Of a DNA stretch of 64,000 nucleotides, positions 35,580 through 45,003 are shown piece after piece. The stretch is taken from assembly GCA_037956075.1 (NCBI GenBank), contig CP138327.1, forward strand, positions 558,001 through 622,000. The letters run 5' to 3'. The translations under genes and the position numbers were made by a program. The stretch comes from Catillopecten margaritatus gill symbiont. GTDB lineage: Bacteria; Pseudomonadota; Gammaproteobacteria; PS1; Pseudothioglobaceae. Each line of letters starts with the position of its first letter. Positions within the stretch are counted from its first letter, which is position 1. A model generated the notes under the pieces. The model was not told the DNA's origin and made no database searches. It worked only from the letters and a program-made list of their open reading frames with translations.

Positions 35580-37103
35580 ATGCTTTTCTCGCTTATCCAT
35601 AAGTACCTTTCTACCAATCCAAAAAATGACATTTTATCGGGTCTAACCGTTGCACTGGCTTTGGTGCCTGAAGCGGTTGCCTTCGCCTTGCTCGCTGGTG
35701 TTTCGCCCTTAGTTGGCTTATATGCCGCCTTCACCATCGGCTTAGTCACCTCAATCATCGGCGGTCGCCCAGGAATGATTTCTGGTGCAACGGGTGCGAT
35801 TGCCGTGGTGATTGGCACACTGGTGGCAATGCACGGAGTAGAGTATTTATTTGCTGCCGTAGTCTTAACGGGTGTTTTGCAAATGATTTTTGGAATATTA
35901 AAACTGGGTAAATTTATCCGTCTGGTACCACACCCCGTTTTTTTAGGGTTTGTGAATGGCATTGCGATGGTGATTTTCATCGGGCAGGTCAAACAATTTA
36001 AAGTGGGTGATGCCTGGATTACAGGCGAACCACTGATGATTATGCTGGTCATTATTGCTGCAACAATGGCAATTATTCAGTTCTTGCCAAAATTTACCAA
36101 AGCAGTACCTGAAATACTGGTGGCTGTGATTGTCGGCAGTTTAGCCGTAATCTGGCTAGGTCTTGACACCCGCACAGTGGGTGATGTCGCCTCTATCGCA
36201 GGCGGATTACCCACCTTCCACCTCCCCGAAGTGCCCTTCAATTTAGACACTTTAAAAATTATCTTTCCTTATGCTCTAACAATGGCATTGGTTGGCTTGA
36301 TTGAAAGTTTATTAACCCTCAACTTAGTCGATGATTTAACCGAAACCACAGGACAGCCAAATCGTGAAAGCGTTGGACAAGGCGCTGCCAACTTAGTTAC
36401 CGGCTTATTCGGTGGCATGGGTGGCTGTGCAATGGTTGGGCAAAGCATTATCAATGTCAAATCCGGTGGTCGAGGTCGCTTATCAGGCATCGTTGCCTCA
36501 ATTGCCCTGCTATTATTCATTCTCTATTTGTCAGAATACATCGAAATGATTCCAATAGCCGTACTTATTGGCGTAATGATGATGGTCGTCATTGGCACCT
36601 TTGAATGGTGTACACTGGGTCTATTCGGCAAAATACCTGTATTGGATGTGGTTACAGGCATCTCAGTTGCCGTCATAACAGTATTGACAGACAATTTAGC
36701 CTTAGCCGTCATCGTCGGCGTCATCTTATCCGCCCTATCCTTTGCCTGGGAATCTGCCAGCAAAATCCACCTCAGCAAAGAACAAAACGATAAAGGTAAC
36801 AATGTCTATAAAGTCAACGGTACCCTATTCTTCGCCTCAAAAGAACACTTTCAAGAATTATTCAACCCCAAAGCAGACACAGACGATGTTTATATTGACT
36901 TCGGCAACGCCAGAGTCTTAGACCACTCCGCTATTCAAGCCATCGACAAACTTGCCACCCGCTACAAACGCGTCGGAAAAACCCTACATCTACAACACCT
37001 AAGTGCCGAATGTCGCTTACTCCTAAAAACCGCTAAAAACTTAGTAGAAGTCAACGTCTTAGAAGATCCAACTTACCATGTCGTCGATGACAAACTTGCT
37101 TGA
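35580..37103 (+). CDS. SulP-family anion permease with STAS domain
   Basis: A 507-residue transporter with 10-12 membrane segments over residues about 15-400, including the family motifs ALALVPEAVAFALLAGVSPLVGLYAAF (split over 24-50) and GMGGCAMVGQSIINVKSGGRGRLSG (split), and a C-terminal STAS domain (about 410-500). Members carry sulfate, bicarbonate or other anions. In a carbon-fixing sulfur oxidiser, bicarbonate uptake or sulfate handling are both plausible; the sequence does not decide. Confidence 0.88.
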   Translation: MLFSLIHKYLSTNPKNDILSGLTVALALVPEAVAFALLAGVSPLVGLYAAFTIGLVTSIIGGRPGMISGATGAIAVVIGTLVAMHGVEYLFAAVVLTGVLQMIFGILKLGKFIRLVPHPVFLGFVNGIAMVIFIGQVKQFKVGDAWITGEPLMIMLVIIAATMAIIQFLPKFTKAVPEILVAVIVGSLAVIWLGLDTRTVGDVASIAGGLPTFHLPEVPFNLDTLKIIFPYALTMALVGLIESLLTLNLVDDLTETTGQPNRESVGQGAANLVTGLFGGMGGCAMVGQSIINVKSGGRGRLSGIVASIALLLFILYLSEYIEMIPIAVLIGVMMMVVIGTFEWCTLGLFGKIPVLDVVTGISVAVITVLTDNLALAVIVGVILSALSFAWESASKIHLSKEQNDKGNNVYKVNGTLFFASKEHFQELFNPKADTDDVYIDFGNARVLDHSAIQAIDKLATRYKRVGKTLHLQHLSAECRLLLKTAKNLVEVNVLEDPTYHVVDDKLA

Positions 37104-37124
37104 TACTCGCAAATGCGTTATAAT
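37096..37124 (+). promoter_or_regulatory. Sigma-70-type promoter upstream of the small coiled-coil gene
   Basis: TTGCTT (37096-37101), 17-base spacer, TATAAT (37119-37124), overlapping the end of the SulP gene and 33 bases before the next ATG. It probably drives both the 66-residue protein and the heat-shock protein behind it. Confidence 0.65.
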
Positions 37125-37156
37125 CAAGACTGAATTTCATTAAAGATTATATAATT

Positions 37157-37357
37157 ATGGATACATTAAAAATATCAAATAAACTAACTGAATTGGGCAT
37201 GAAAAAAATACAGTCTGATTTCATTGCTGAGGCTATTAATGATAAAAATAAAGAGGTAGTGACAAAAGATGACATTAAAAACCTTAAAGAATTAATGTAT
37301 TTAGCGATTGCCGTAGGTGGCGCAACATTTGGTTATGTCATTTCAAAATTAGGCTAG
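37157..37357 (+). CDS. Small DUF1640-like coiled-coil membrane protein
   Basis: A 66-residue protein. The N-terminal MDTLKISNKLTELGMKKIQS and IAEAINDKNKEVVTKDDIK resemble the CCDC90/DUF1640 pattern of bacterial coiled-coil proteins, and the C-terminus (LAIAVGGATFGYVISKLG) is a membrane anchor. Function is unknown. It has its own promoter and is 4 bases ahead of the secreted heat-shock protein gene, so the two form a probable operon. Confidence 0.7.
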   Translation: MDTLKISNKLTELGMKKIQSDFIAEAINDKNKEVVTKDDIKNLKELMYLAIAVGGATFGYVISKLG

Positions 37358-37361
37358 GGTT

Positions 37362-37814
37362 GTGAAAAAAACACCAGCAATCGCTGCACTACTTATATCG
37401 ACAGTACTTAATGCACACTATAATCATTCAGGTTTTTTTAATGATAATTTTTGGAACGATTTTGAGCATCAATTTCAACAATTTGACCGTCAAATAACAA
37501 AATTACAACACACTCAATCAAGACAATATTTTGATAAAAACAGTAATGCCTATATCCTTGAGCTTAAAACACAGGGTGTTAATAAAAGAGACTTAAGTAT
37601 CAAAGCTGAAAACAATAGGCTAACCATCAAGGGTCAACACAAACAAACTAACGATAATGCACAGTCATCAAATACTTTCTTATTTACCACTTCTCTTCCA
37701 GCTAATGGCGACATTACCAATATCACTACTGACTTCAAAAATGGCATCCTAAAAGTATCCATTCCAAAACATAAACGCCAAAAGTCTCAATCTCAAAAAA
37801 CCGCCATCCAATAA
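37362..37814 (+). CDS. Secreted small heat-shock protein (Hsp20 family)
   Basis: A 150-residue protein starting with GTG after an AGGGTT site. A signal peptide (MKKTPAIAALLISTVLNAHY) is followed by a short N-terminal arm and an alpha-crystallin domain (about 58-138: NAYILELKTQGVNKRDLSIK, LTIKGQHK, FLFTTSLPANGDI, FKNGILKVSIPK). Hsp20 proteins hold unfolding clients; nearly all bacterial ones are cytoplasmic, so export to the periplasm is unusual. The C-terminal I-x-I motif is missing. Confidence 0.83.
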   Translation: MKKTPAIAALLISTVLNAHYNHSGFFNDNFWNDFEHQFQQFDRQITKLQHTQSRQYFDKNSNAYILELKTQGVNKRDLSIKAENNRLTIKGQHKQTNDNAQSSNTFLFTTSLPANGDITNITTDFKNGILKVSIPKHKRQKSQSQKTAIQ

Positions 37815-37815
37815 C

Positions 37816-37842
37816 TTTACAACAGGTCAGACCTGCTGTAAA
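37816..37842. repeat. Palindrome between the heat-shock gene and queE
   Basis: TTTACAACAGGTC, one base, GACCTGCTGTAAA: 13-base arms with one mismatch. It lies between two convergent genes and could end both transcripts, but no T-tract follows on the plus strand. Its ACAACAGGTC core recurs around 41.7 kb. Confidence 0.6.
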
Positions 37843-37844
37843 TG

Positions 37845-38480
37845 CTATTTACCCTTCTGATCACCCCACAACAACTTATGCATTTGCACTTGTAAGCGCA
37901 CATTAAGCTGCTTGTCTAAAATCCAATCCGCCAATTCAACAGGTTGCACTTTATCAAATACTGGGGAAAATAAAACCCCTGCTGATGTTGGATATTGGCT
38001 GAGAATATCAACACTCCAGTCAAAATCTTTTTTTGAGCCAATAACGAATTTTAATTGGTCTTTGGATTTCAGTTTTTCAATGTTGCTGTATAGATTTTTA
38101 TCTGCTTCATTTGAACTTGGGGTTTTGACATCCATTACCACCGATATCGCTGGATTAACATCGCTAATATCAATACTACCACTGGTTTCCAACGATATTT
38201 TATAGCCTTCTTTAGCCAATCTATCTAATAAAATATGGCAATTAATTTGCGCCAATGGTTCACCGCCCGTCACGCAAACCAGTTTGGTGTTGTATTGCTG
38301 AATTTCTGCAACAATATCATCAATACTCAGTAAATTATTACCTTTAAATGCATATTCAGTATCGCAATAAGTGCATCGTAGTGGGCAACCTGTTAGGCGG
38401 ATGAATACAGTTGGTAAACCGACTTCTCGGGCTTCGCCTTGTAGGGAGTAAAAAATTTCGTTGATATTAAGCATAACCAT
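37845..38480 (-). CDS. queE: 7-carboxy-7-deazaguanine synthase
   Basis: A 211-residue radical SAM enzyme with the cluster motif CPLRCTYCDTEYAF (C-x3-C-x2-C) near residue 31, the EIFYSLQGE N-terminal signature and the GGEPLAQ motif. It forms the 7-deazaguanine ring on the queuosine route. I placed the start at 38480 (MVMLNIN), 4 bases after the uvrB stop; 38474 is nearly as good, and a frame to 38546 would run back into uvrB. Confidence 0.93.
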   Translation of the reverse strand: MVMLNINEIFYSLQGEAREVGLPTVFIRLTGCPLRCTYCDTEYAFKGNNLLSIDDIVAEIQQYNTKLVCVTGGEPLAQINCHILLDRLAKEGYKISLETSGSIDISDVNPAISVVMDVKTPSSNEADKNLYSNIEKLKSKDQLKFVIGSKKDFDWSVDILSQYPTSAGVLFSPVFDKVQPVELADWILDKQLNVRLQVQMHKLLWGDQKGK

Positions 38481-38484
38481 AGCG

Positions 38485-40470
38485 TTATTTAAATTGCCCT
38501 TCTTTAAGTTGTTTGATTTTATTACGCACATCTGCCGCTTGTTCAAATTTTAATTCTTCTGCAAAGCCCATCATTTCCTTTTCTAGTATTTTCAATTCTT
38601 TAGCGAGTTGAACGGGGGAAAGTTTTGCCATAATCGGGACATTGTATTCGCCTTCTGGGTCGGCGACCATGGAATCGGTGTCTAAAATATCAACGATTGG
38701 TCGCACCACGCTTTTTGGGGTGATGCCATTGGCTGTGTTGTGCTTTTCTTGTAATTTGCGACGGCTAGTGGTTACATCCATCGCTTTTTTCATAGATTTG
38801 GTGATTCTATCGGCGTATAAAATCACATGTCCGTTGACATTTCTGGCGGCTCTGCCCATGGTTTGAATGAGTGAGCGTTCGGAGCGCAGAAAACCTTCTT
38901 TGTCAGCATCTAAAATTGCGACAAGTGATACTTCTGGAATGTCTAAACCCTCTCTAAGTAAGTTGATGCCGACTAATACATCAAAGATGCCGAGGCGTAA
39001 ATCACGGATGATTTCTACCCGTTCGACGGTGTCAATATCGGAATGTAGATAGCGGACTTTGACTTGGTGTTCGTTCAAATATTCACTCAGTTGTTCGGAC
39101 ATTCGTTTGGTTAAAGTGGTCACCAAAACTCGTTCTCCGACCTCGACGCGTTTGTGGATTTCGCTGAGTAAGTCATCGACTTGTGTTTCCACGGGACGCA
39201 CTTCGATTTCGGGGTCTAATAAGCCTGTTGGGCGTACCACTTGGTGGACAATTCGACTGGAGACATCCATTTCATATTGTGCGGGGGTGGCTGAGACTAA
39301 AATGCATTGATGGACTTTATCTTCAAATTCTGCGAATCTCAAAGGGCGATTGTCGAGTGCTGATGGGAGTCTAAAGCCAAATTCTACTAAGGTGGTTTTA
39401 CGCGCCCTGTCGCCGTTATACATCCCACCAATTTGACTGGCACTGACATGCGATTCGTCCAAAATAATTAGGGCATTTTCGGGTAAATAATCAAATAATG
39501 TTGGGGGTGGCTGCCCTTCTTTTCTATTGGATAAATAGCGGGAATAATTCTCAATGCCGTTGCAGTATCCCAACTCACTCATCATTTCAATGTCCATTCG
39601 CACTCGCTGGGTTAAGCGTTGTTCTTCTACGAGTTTATTGGCTGCTAATAATTCTTTTTGTCTGGCTTTAAGTTCAATTTTAATGTCGTCCAACATATTT
39701 AAAATTTTAGATTTTGGTGTAACATAATGCGTTTGTGGATAGACGGTAACTCGTTGCAAGCGCTTATACTTTTCACCTGTCAGTGGGTCAAACCAATAAA
39801 TCGCTTCAATCTCCTCATCAAATAATTCAAGTCGCAACGCTTGCTCTTCCGAGTCCGCAGGGAAAATATCAATCACCTCGCCCTTCACTCGAAAATGCCC
39901 ACGGGTCAAACTCACATCGTTACGCGTATATTGCATTTGCGACAAACGCGATAAAATCTCTCGCTGGTCAATCACTTCGCCAACACCTAGGTGCAATAAC
40001 ATTTGCATATAACTGTCTGGGTCACCCAAGCCGTAAATTGCTGATACAGAGGCGATGATAATTACATCGTCCCGTTCTAATAATGCTTTGGTTGCTGACA
40101 AACGCATTTGTTCAATTTGCTCGTTAATTGAGGAATCTTTTTCAATATAAGTGTCACTCGCTGGCACATATGCCTCAGGCTGGTAATAATCGTAGTAAGA
40201 AACGAAATATTCCACTGAATTATTCGGGAAAAACGCCTTCATTTCACTATATAACTGTGCGGCAAGGGTTTTATTCGGTGCCATAATCAAGGTTGCTCGT
40301 TTGGTTTGCTCAATCACATTTGCCAAAGTGAAAGTCTTGCCAGAGCCTGTTACGCCTAGCAATGTTTGAAATTTTTCACCCGCATTAATCCCTTCTATCA
40401 ACGACTCAATTGCCTTTGGCTGGTCTCCCATCGGAGAAAATTGCGATTCTAATTGAAATTTCTCACCCAT
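38485..40470 (-). CDS. uvrB: Excinuclease ABC subunit B
   Basis: A 661-residue helicase-like protein with Walker [20 protein letters not shown] (about 38-56), the beta-hairpin tip region [17 protein letters not shown] and helicase motifs [16 protein letters not shown] and QTMGRAARN, and a C-terminal UVR motif ([20 protein letters not shown]). UvrB verifies DNA damage in nucleotide excision repair. queE follows directly. Length is normal. Confidence 0.97.
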   Translation of the reverse strand: MGEKFQLESQFSPMGDQPKAIESLIEGINAGEKFQTLLGVTGSGKTFTLANVIEQTKRATLIMAPNKTLAAQLYSEMKAFFPNNSVEYFVSYYDYYQPEAYVPASDTYIEKDSSINEQIEQMRLSATKALLERDDVIIIASVSAIYGLGDPDSYMQMLLHLGVGEVIDQREILSRLSQMQYTRNDVSLTRGHFRVKGEVIDIFPADSEEQALRLELFDEEIEAIYWFDPLTGEKYKRLQRVTVYPQTHYVTPKSKILNMLDDIKIELKARQKELLAANKLVEEQRLTQRVRMDIEMMSELGYCNGIENYSRYLSNRKEGQPPPTLFDYLPENALIILDESHVSASQIGGMYNGDRARKTTLVEFGFRLPSALDNRPLRFAEFEDKVHQCILVSATPAQYEMDVSSRIVHQVVRPTGLLDPEIEVRPVETQVDDLLSEIHKRVEVGERVLVTTLTKRMSEQLSEYLNEHQVKVRYLHSDIDTVERVEIIRDLRLGIFDVLVGINLLREGLDIPEVSLVAILDADKEGFLRSERSLIQTMGRAARNVNGHVILYADRITKSMKKAMDVTTSRRKLQEKHNTANGITPKSVVRPIVDILDTDSMVADPEGEYNVPIMAKLSPVQLAKELKILEKEMMGFAEELKFEQAADVRNKIKQLKEGQFK

Positions 40471-40522
40471 TAAGCGATTTTTTGATTATCATAACCCATC
40501 AATTTTAAACAATATTAAGTCT

Positions 40523-41698
40523 ATGAACAGCCTCCTTTCAAATAGAGTCGGAAAAGTTAAGCCATCCGCCACTTTAGCCGTTACTGCAAAAGCTAATGAA
40601 CTTAAAGCTCAAGGTATTCAAATCGTCTCAATGGGTTCAGGCGAGCCTGATTTTGACACACCACAAAATATTCAAGATGCAGGCATTGCCGCTATTAAGA
40701 ACGGACAAACTCGTTACACAGCCGTTGACGGCACACCTGAATTAAAAAATGCAATCATCAGCAAATTCAAACGCGAAAATGATTTAAACTACAACAATAA
40801 TGAAGTAATGGTCTCATCTGGTGGTAAACAAGTGTTTTACAACCTCTGCCAAGCCGTTCTCGATGAAGGTGATGAAGTCATCATTCCATCGCCTTACTGG
40901 GTCAGCTACCCCGATATGGTAATTTTGGCAGATGCCACACCCATCGTTGTGGAAACGGGTTTAGAGCAAGATTTTAAAATCACCCCCGAGCAATTAGAAG
41001 CGAGCATCACCGACAAAACCAAACTTTTTGTCATTAACAGCCCTTCCAATCCAACAGGTACAGTATATAGTAAGACGGAACTCCAAGCCTTGGCCACCGT
41101 CTTGCAAAAGCATCCAAAAGTGCTAATTATCACCGACGATATTTATGAACACATCCGCTGGGGCAACGAAGATTTTATCAACATCGTTATGGCGGATAAC
41201 AACTTGAAAGACCGCACAGTAATTTTAAATGGCGTTTCCAAAGGCTATGCCATGACCGGCTGGCGCATCGGCTATGGCGCAGGTCCAGAACACATCATTA
41301 AAGCCATGAAAAAAATCCAAGGACAGTCCACCTCAAACCCCTGCTCTATCGCTCAAGCCGCAGCATTAGAAGCCTTAAACGGTGACCAAAGTATTATTAA
41401 TGTCATGGTAACCGCCTTCAGTGAGCGCCACGACTTCATTGTCAACGCCCTAAATGCAATTGATGGCATTGAATGCCCTAAATCACAAGGTGCATTTTAC
41501 TCATTCCCTCGTGTAGAAGGCTTAATCAAGCGTTTAGGTTTAAAAGACGATGTGGAGTTCTCCACTTATTGCCTAGAAGAACTCAACATTGCCCTAGTCC
41601 CAGGCTCCGCTTTCGGTGCCTCAGGCTATGTGCGTTTTTCATTCGCCACCAGTATGGACAATATCAAGATTGCCACCGAAAAACTTGCCAGCATTTAA
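40523..41698 (+). CDS. Class I aspartate aminotransferase
   Basis: A 391-residue PLP enzyme of the AspC/AatA Ib subgroup: IVSMGSGEPDFDTPQNI (about 34-50), SPYWVSYPDM, NSPSNPTGTVYS (Asn/Pro motif) and the cofactor lysine in ILNGVSKGYAMTGWRIGYG (lysine about 239). It most likely exchanges amino groups between aspartate and 2-oxoglutarate; a prephenate aminotransferase role is known in the same subgroup. It stands alone, divergent from uvrB. Confidence 0.88.
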   Translation: MNSLLSNRVGKVKPSATLAVTAKANELKAQGIQIVSMGSGEPDFDTPQNIQDAGIAAIKNGQTRYTAVDGTPELKNAIISKFKRENDLNYNNNEVMVSSGGKQVFYNLCQAVLDEGDEVIIPSPYWVSYPDMVILADATPIVVETGLEQDFKITPEQLEASITDKTKLFVINSPSNPTGTVYSKTELQALATVLQKHPKVLIITDDIYEHIRWGNEDFINIVMADNNLKDRTVILNGVSKGYAMTGWRIGYGAGPEHIIKAMKKIQGQSTSNPCSIAQAAALEALNGDQSIINVMVTAFSERHDFIVNALNAIDGIECPKSQGAFYSFPRVEGLIKRLGLKDDVEFSTYCLEELNIALVPGSAFGASGYVRFSFATSMDNIKIATEKLASI

Positions 41699-41793
41699 AA
41701 ACAGGTCCAACCCGTGGTGATAGATAGATGATGGTGGCTAGTGTTTTGTGTTTTTCCTTGTGGTAAATTAACAACGGGTCGGACTGTTGTTAA
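41695..41793. repeat. Inverted repeat between aspartate aminotransferase and relE-type genes
   Basis: TTAAAAACAGGTCCAACCCGT at 41695-41715 pairs with ACGGGTCGGACTGTTGTTAA at 41774-41793, with a 58-base loop. The arms overlap the stop codons of both convergent genes. The ACAACAGGTC/GACC core also occurs in the 37.8-kb palindrome, suggesting a small REP-like family. A terminator role is possible. Confidence 0.55.
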
Positions 41794-42068
41794 TGAATGT
41801 TTCTATAAACTTGGTTATTTTCACGCTTGGCGATTGTTAACACTAAAATGATAATTTCTTGGTCTTTAACTTCGTATATCAAGCGATAGCCTGATTTTTT
41901 AAGTTTAATTTTGTAGAGGTTTTTATACTCTCTAAGTTTGTCTTTCGGAACCCTTGGGTTTTGTAGTCTTTGCTGTAGTTTTTTATCAAGTTGTTGGCGA
42001 ATGCCATACCCCAACTTCCTCCATTCTTTGTTTGATGCTTTAGTAAATACTAATTTAAAAATCATCAT
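41790..42068 (-). CDS. RelE/StbE-family toxin
   Basis: A 92-residue basic protein with the RelE/ParE fold pattern: LVFTKASNKEWRKLGYGIRQQ at the start, RLQNPRVPKDKLREYKNLYK in the middle, and KKSGYRLIYEVKDQEIIILVL..AKRENNQVY at the end, where R, Y and the terminal K-R are catalytic-type residues. It is probably a ribosome-dependent mRNA endonuclease. It overlaps the antitoxin by 14 bases. Confidence 0.87.
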   Translation of the reverse strand: MMIFKLVFTKASNKEWRKLGYGIRQQLDKKLQQRLQNPRVPKDKLREYKNLYKIKLKKSGYRLIYEVKDQEIIILVLTIAKRENNQVYRNIH

Positions 42069-42324
42069 TCATCAGATCCTTAATATCTACCTCAATTAAA
42101 TCTTCGTCTTTGTATTTCAACCGTTCATTAATCAATGGCATTAAATAATAATCTTCTAAATCACCCATCATTTTTTCATACATCTCTGCTGGCACTAAAT
42201 AAGAACTGGCGATATTGTGATTGAGAATTGCCACAGGATATCCGCCTGCTTCTTCAAGAATTTTAGTTGGTGATTTTTTTAACTCAGTAATACTGGCGAT
42301 ATGGTCGCTAAAAATTGCTTGCAT
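42055..42324 (-). CDS. StbD/Phd-family antitoxin
   Basis: An 89-residue protein beginning MQAIFSDHIASITELKKSPT, the typical start of StbD/YefM-type antitoxins, followed by EAGGYPVAILNHNIASSYLV, which completes the Phd/YefM DNA-binding fold; the acidic tail (DEDLIEVDIKDLMNDDF) should bind the toxin. I chose the ATG at 42324 because AAGGA sits 9-13 bases upstream; the ATG at 42333 is too near it. Confidence 0.87.
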   Translation of the reverse strand: MQAIFSDHIASITELKKSPTKILEEAGGYPVAILNHNIASSYLVPAEMYEKMMGDLEDYYLMPLINERLKYKDEDLIEVDIKDLMNDDF

Positions 42325-42400
42325 TTTTTTCATCCTTAATTAAATACTAAATAACGCCTATTATTTAATATCATTTACACTCATTTGTCAAATTAAAATC

Positions 42401-42466
42401 CCCCAATCCAAAAGTAGAGACTGAAAAGATAGTGCTAGGTTTATGATTTCTACTTTTGGATTAGGG
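42401..42466 (-). terminator. Terminator of galE and the polysaccharide locus
   Basis: CCCTAATCCAAAAGTAGA on the minus strand (42466 down to 42449) is matched by TCTACTTTTGGATTGGGG (42418 down to 42401) with a 30-base loop, followed by GATTTTAATTT. The first arm contains the galE stop codon itself. It would end the long minus-strand polysaccharide transcript. Confidence 0.75.
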
Positions 42467-43471
42467 AAATCCAGCAGGATTTTGAGATTGCCAACGCCAA
42501 GTGTCTTCACACATTTCGTCTAACTCACATTTAGCCTGCCAATCTAATTTTTCCTTAGCAAAACTTGGATCAGCATAGCAAGTAGCAATATCTCCAGCAC
42601 GCCTATCAACAATCTCATAAGCAACAGTCTCACCCGATGCTTTTTCAAAAGCCTTAACCATATCCAATACCGAGTATCCATTGCCTGTACCGAGATTAAC
42701 AATCAGCACCTGTGGTTTATTTAATGCCTGCAAGGCTTTAACATGCCCTTTTGCCAAATCCACCACATGAATATAATCCCGCACTCCAGTGCCATCAGGC
42801 GTGTCGTAATTGCCACCAAATATACTCAATTTATCAAGTTTTCCGACTGCTACTTGTGAAATATAAGGAATAAGATTATTGGGGATGCCATTTGGATTTT
42901 CGCCAATCAGTCCACTTTTATGCGCACCCACGGGGTTAAAATAACGGAGTAAAACAATATTCCAAGTGTCGTCTGCAACAAAAACATCTTGCAAAAATTC
43001 TTCAATCATCAACTTTGAACGCCCATAAGGATTGGTCGCTGACAAGGGGAAATTCTCTCGAATTGGTACTGTTTTTGGATTGCCATAAACCGTTGCTGAC
43101 GAGCTAAAGACAAAAGTTTTACAGCCAAAATCACGCATCACTTTAGCTAAAACAAAAGTCCCACCAACATTAGTATCATAATACTCAATCGGCATCTCCA
43201 CCGACTCACCCACTGCTTTCAAGCCTGCAAAATGAATCACCCCATCAAAAGTGTGTTGTTTAAAAACCTTGGTTAACCCTATCTTATCACGCACATCCAC
43301 TTGATAAAAAGGAATTGCCATACCCACAATTTTTTCAACCCGCTTCAACCCTTCCAATGACGCATTACACAAATTATCGACCACCACAACTTCCAATCCT
43401 GCTTCAATCAACTCAATGCAAGTATGTGTGCCTATATAGCCTGCACCACCTGTTACTAATATTTTTTTCAT
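42461..43471 (-). CDS. galE: UDP-glucose 4-epimerase
   Basis: A 336-residue extended SDR: NAD motif VTGGAGYIGTHTCIELIEAG (5-24), catalytic serine in FVFSSSATVYG and the Y-x3-K pair in NPYGRSKLMIEE (about 148-159), with GTGVRDYIHVVDLAKGH. It interconverts UDP-glucose and UDP-galactose (or the N-acetyl forms). It is the last gene of the polysaccharide locus; 150 bases separate it from the transferase upstream. Confidence 0.93.
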   Translation of the reverse strand: MKKILVTGGAGYIGTHTCIELIEAGLEVVVVDNLCNASLEGLKRVEKIVGMAIPFYQVDVRDKIGLTKVFKQHTFDGVIHFAGLKAVGESVEMPIEYYDTNVGGTFVLAKVMRDFGCKTFVFSSSATVYGNPKTVPIRENFPLSATNPYGRSKLMIEEFLQDVFVADDTWNIVLLRYFNPVGAHKSGLIGENPNGIPNNLIPYISQVAVGKLDKLSIFGGNYDTPDGTGVRDYIHVVDLAKGHVKALQALNKPQVLIVNLGTGNGYSVLDMVKAFEKASGETVAYEIVDRRAGDIATCYADPSFAKEKLDWQAKCELDEMCEDTWRWQSQNPAGFP

Positions 43472-43621
43472 AGATGTGTTTTATTTAAATATGATATTCA
43501 GTATATTGGGTATTAAGCCACATTATCTAAGCTTCCCCTTGCACTTGACTTGTTAGACAAATAAACTATTGCAACATACTTGAGTTACCCAACAAAGTAA
43601 CTGAAATTATACTAGATAACA

Positions 43622-44656
43622 TTATTTCACCCAGCGATAAATCAAAGTATAAATCACCATAAACAAACAAGCCCAGCTTATCAATGCAACCTTATCATCA
43701 TACCAAAACATTGCAGGTACAATGCTCACTAGAGACAACACCCATAAATAAGGGGAAGTTTTACTATTATTCCAGACCTTGTTTCCATTGGGATTTGCAA
43801 CCACCATAGCCTTATGTATCAACATATGCAAGTGAAATGCATCAGGTTGGCTAGCAAGTGTGCCATGAATAACTTTTTTACGATATATGCTAAACAATAG
43901 CTCATACATTGGATACATTAACAACGCCAATACAAACCAATTCGATAATACAGCGTGTCTAGACACAAAAATCAACCCAATCATTGACAACATAAAGCCA
44001 ATAAAATACGCCCCGCCATCACCCATAAACAACTTGCCAGATGGGAAATTCAACACAAAAAATCCAAGTAAAGATGCCACCAACAGTAAATTCAACTGCA
44101 CAATTACCATATCACCCAACTGATAAGCCACCACCGCCATTGCCGTTGACACCAACATCGCGTACCCCGACATCAACCCATTGTAACCATCAATCACATT
44201 GATACTATTAACTGCGCCGCCAACCACTAATAGTGTGAATACTAAAGCAATTAACGGATAAGACAACAAATCATCTACCCACACAAAGCCCAACACCGAT
44301 ACACCAACATTAAAATAAAAGAAACTTACACTAATCGCAATAAAGATAAAAATCAAACGCCACAAAGGCGAAATATCCGCTGTAAAATCCTCAATTAACC
44401 CAATCACAAATACTGGCACAGCCACCAACAGTACTGGTAATAGAACTTCTCGAGCCTCTACAGGCAACAAAAAACATCCCATAGAAAGACTCAAAAATAC
44501 CGCTAAACCACCCACATGCGGTGTCGGATGATGATGAAACTTCTGCACCCCTGTTAAATCATGCCGATTCAAAAACCATTGCTTCTTATCAGCCATCACC
44601 ACAATCAAGCTACCCAAACCCAAAGAAAAAATAAAACTCACTAAAAATACTTGCAT
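43622..44656 (-). CDS. WecA/WbpL-like undecaprenyl-phosphate glycosyl-1-phosphate transferase
   Basis: A 344-residue protein with about ten membrane segments and the family motifs HHHPTPHVGGLAVF, NVIDGYNGLMSGYAML (the D-G-x-N-G-L core) and LFMGDGGAYFIGFMLS, plus a histidine loop (HLHMLIHK). It loads the first sugar-phosphate onto the lipid carrier. I chose the ATG at 44656, preceded by GGAGTG. A second initiating transferase of a different type lies at 49.9 kb in the same locus, so two repeat units or a backup are possible. Confidence 0.87.
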   Translation of the reverse strand: MQVFLVSFIFSLGLGSLIVVMADKKQWFLNRHDLTGVQKFHHHPTPHVGGLAVFLSLSMGCFLLPVEAREVLLPVLLVAVPVFVIGLIEDFTADISPLWRLIFIFIAISVSFFYFNVGVSVLGFVWVDDLLSYPLIALVFTLLVVGGAVNSINVIDGYNGLMSGYAMLVSTAMAVVAYQLGDMVIVQLNLLLVASLLGFFVLNFPSGKLFMGDGGAYFIGFMLSMIGLIFVSRHAVLSNWFVLALLMYPMYELLFSIYRKKVIHGTLASQPDAFHLHMLIHKAMVVANPNGNKVWNNSKTSPYLWVLSLVSIVPAMFWYDDKVALISWACLFMVIYTLIYRWVK

Positions 44657-44657
44657 A

Positions 44658-44861
44658 TCACACTCCAGAAAACACTTGTATGACTCTGCCACTTTTAAGT
44701 GTTGAAGTTAACAAAATTTTCTTGTCTACTGCATCATAATTTAACACCTTCTTCTGCTTTTTCTGTGCGACCCGCTCCTTAGATGCAAATCCAAGCCAAG
44801 TGACAATTACCATGCTAATTATTATCCATAACATCATTATTTCATCATCTTCTAAATTCAT
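44658..44861 (-). CDS. Small single-pass membrane protein, unknown
   Basis: A 67-residue protein with an acidic start (MNLEDDEIM), one membrane segment (MLWIIISMVIVTWLGFAS) and a basic cytoplasmic tail. AGAGGATT sits just before the ATG and the stop is one base from the WecA-like start, so it is a real coding gene in this operon. I recognise no family. Confidence 0.6.
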   Translation of the reverse strand: MNLEDDEIMMLWIIISMVIVTWLGFASKERVAQKKQKKVLNYDAVDKKILLTSTLKSGRVIQVFSGV

Positions 44862-45003
44862 TTTTAATCCTCTATAAATACTTATTTTTTGTAATTAAAA
44901 CCACCCTTTGGTTTAAAAAAATGCTTACCCTTTTATAATCTCAACTACTTTAAACTTAATCAGTTAATATTTATCTTTTATACTTTTACATAACTTTTTT
45001 AAA

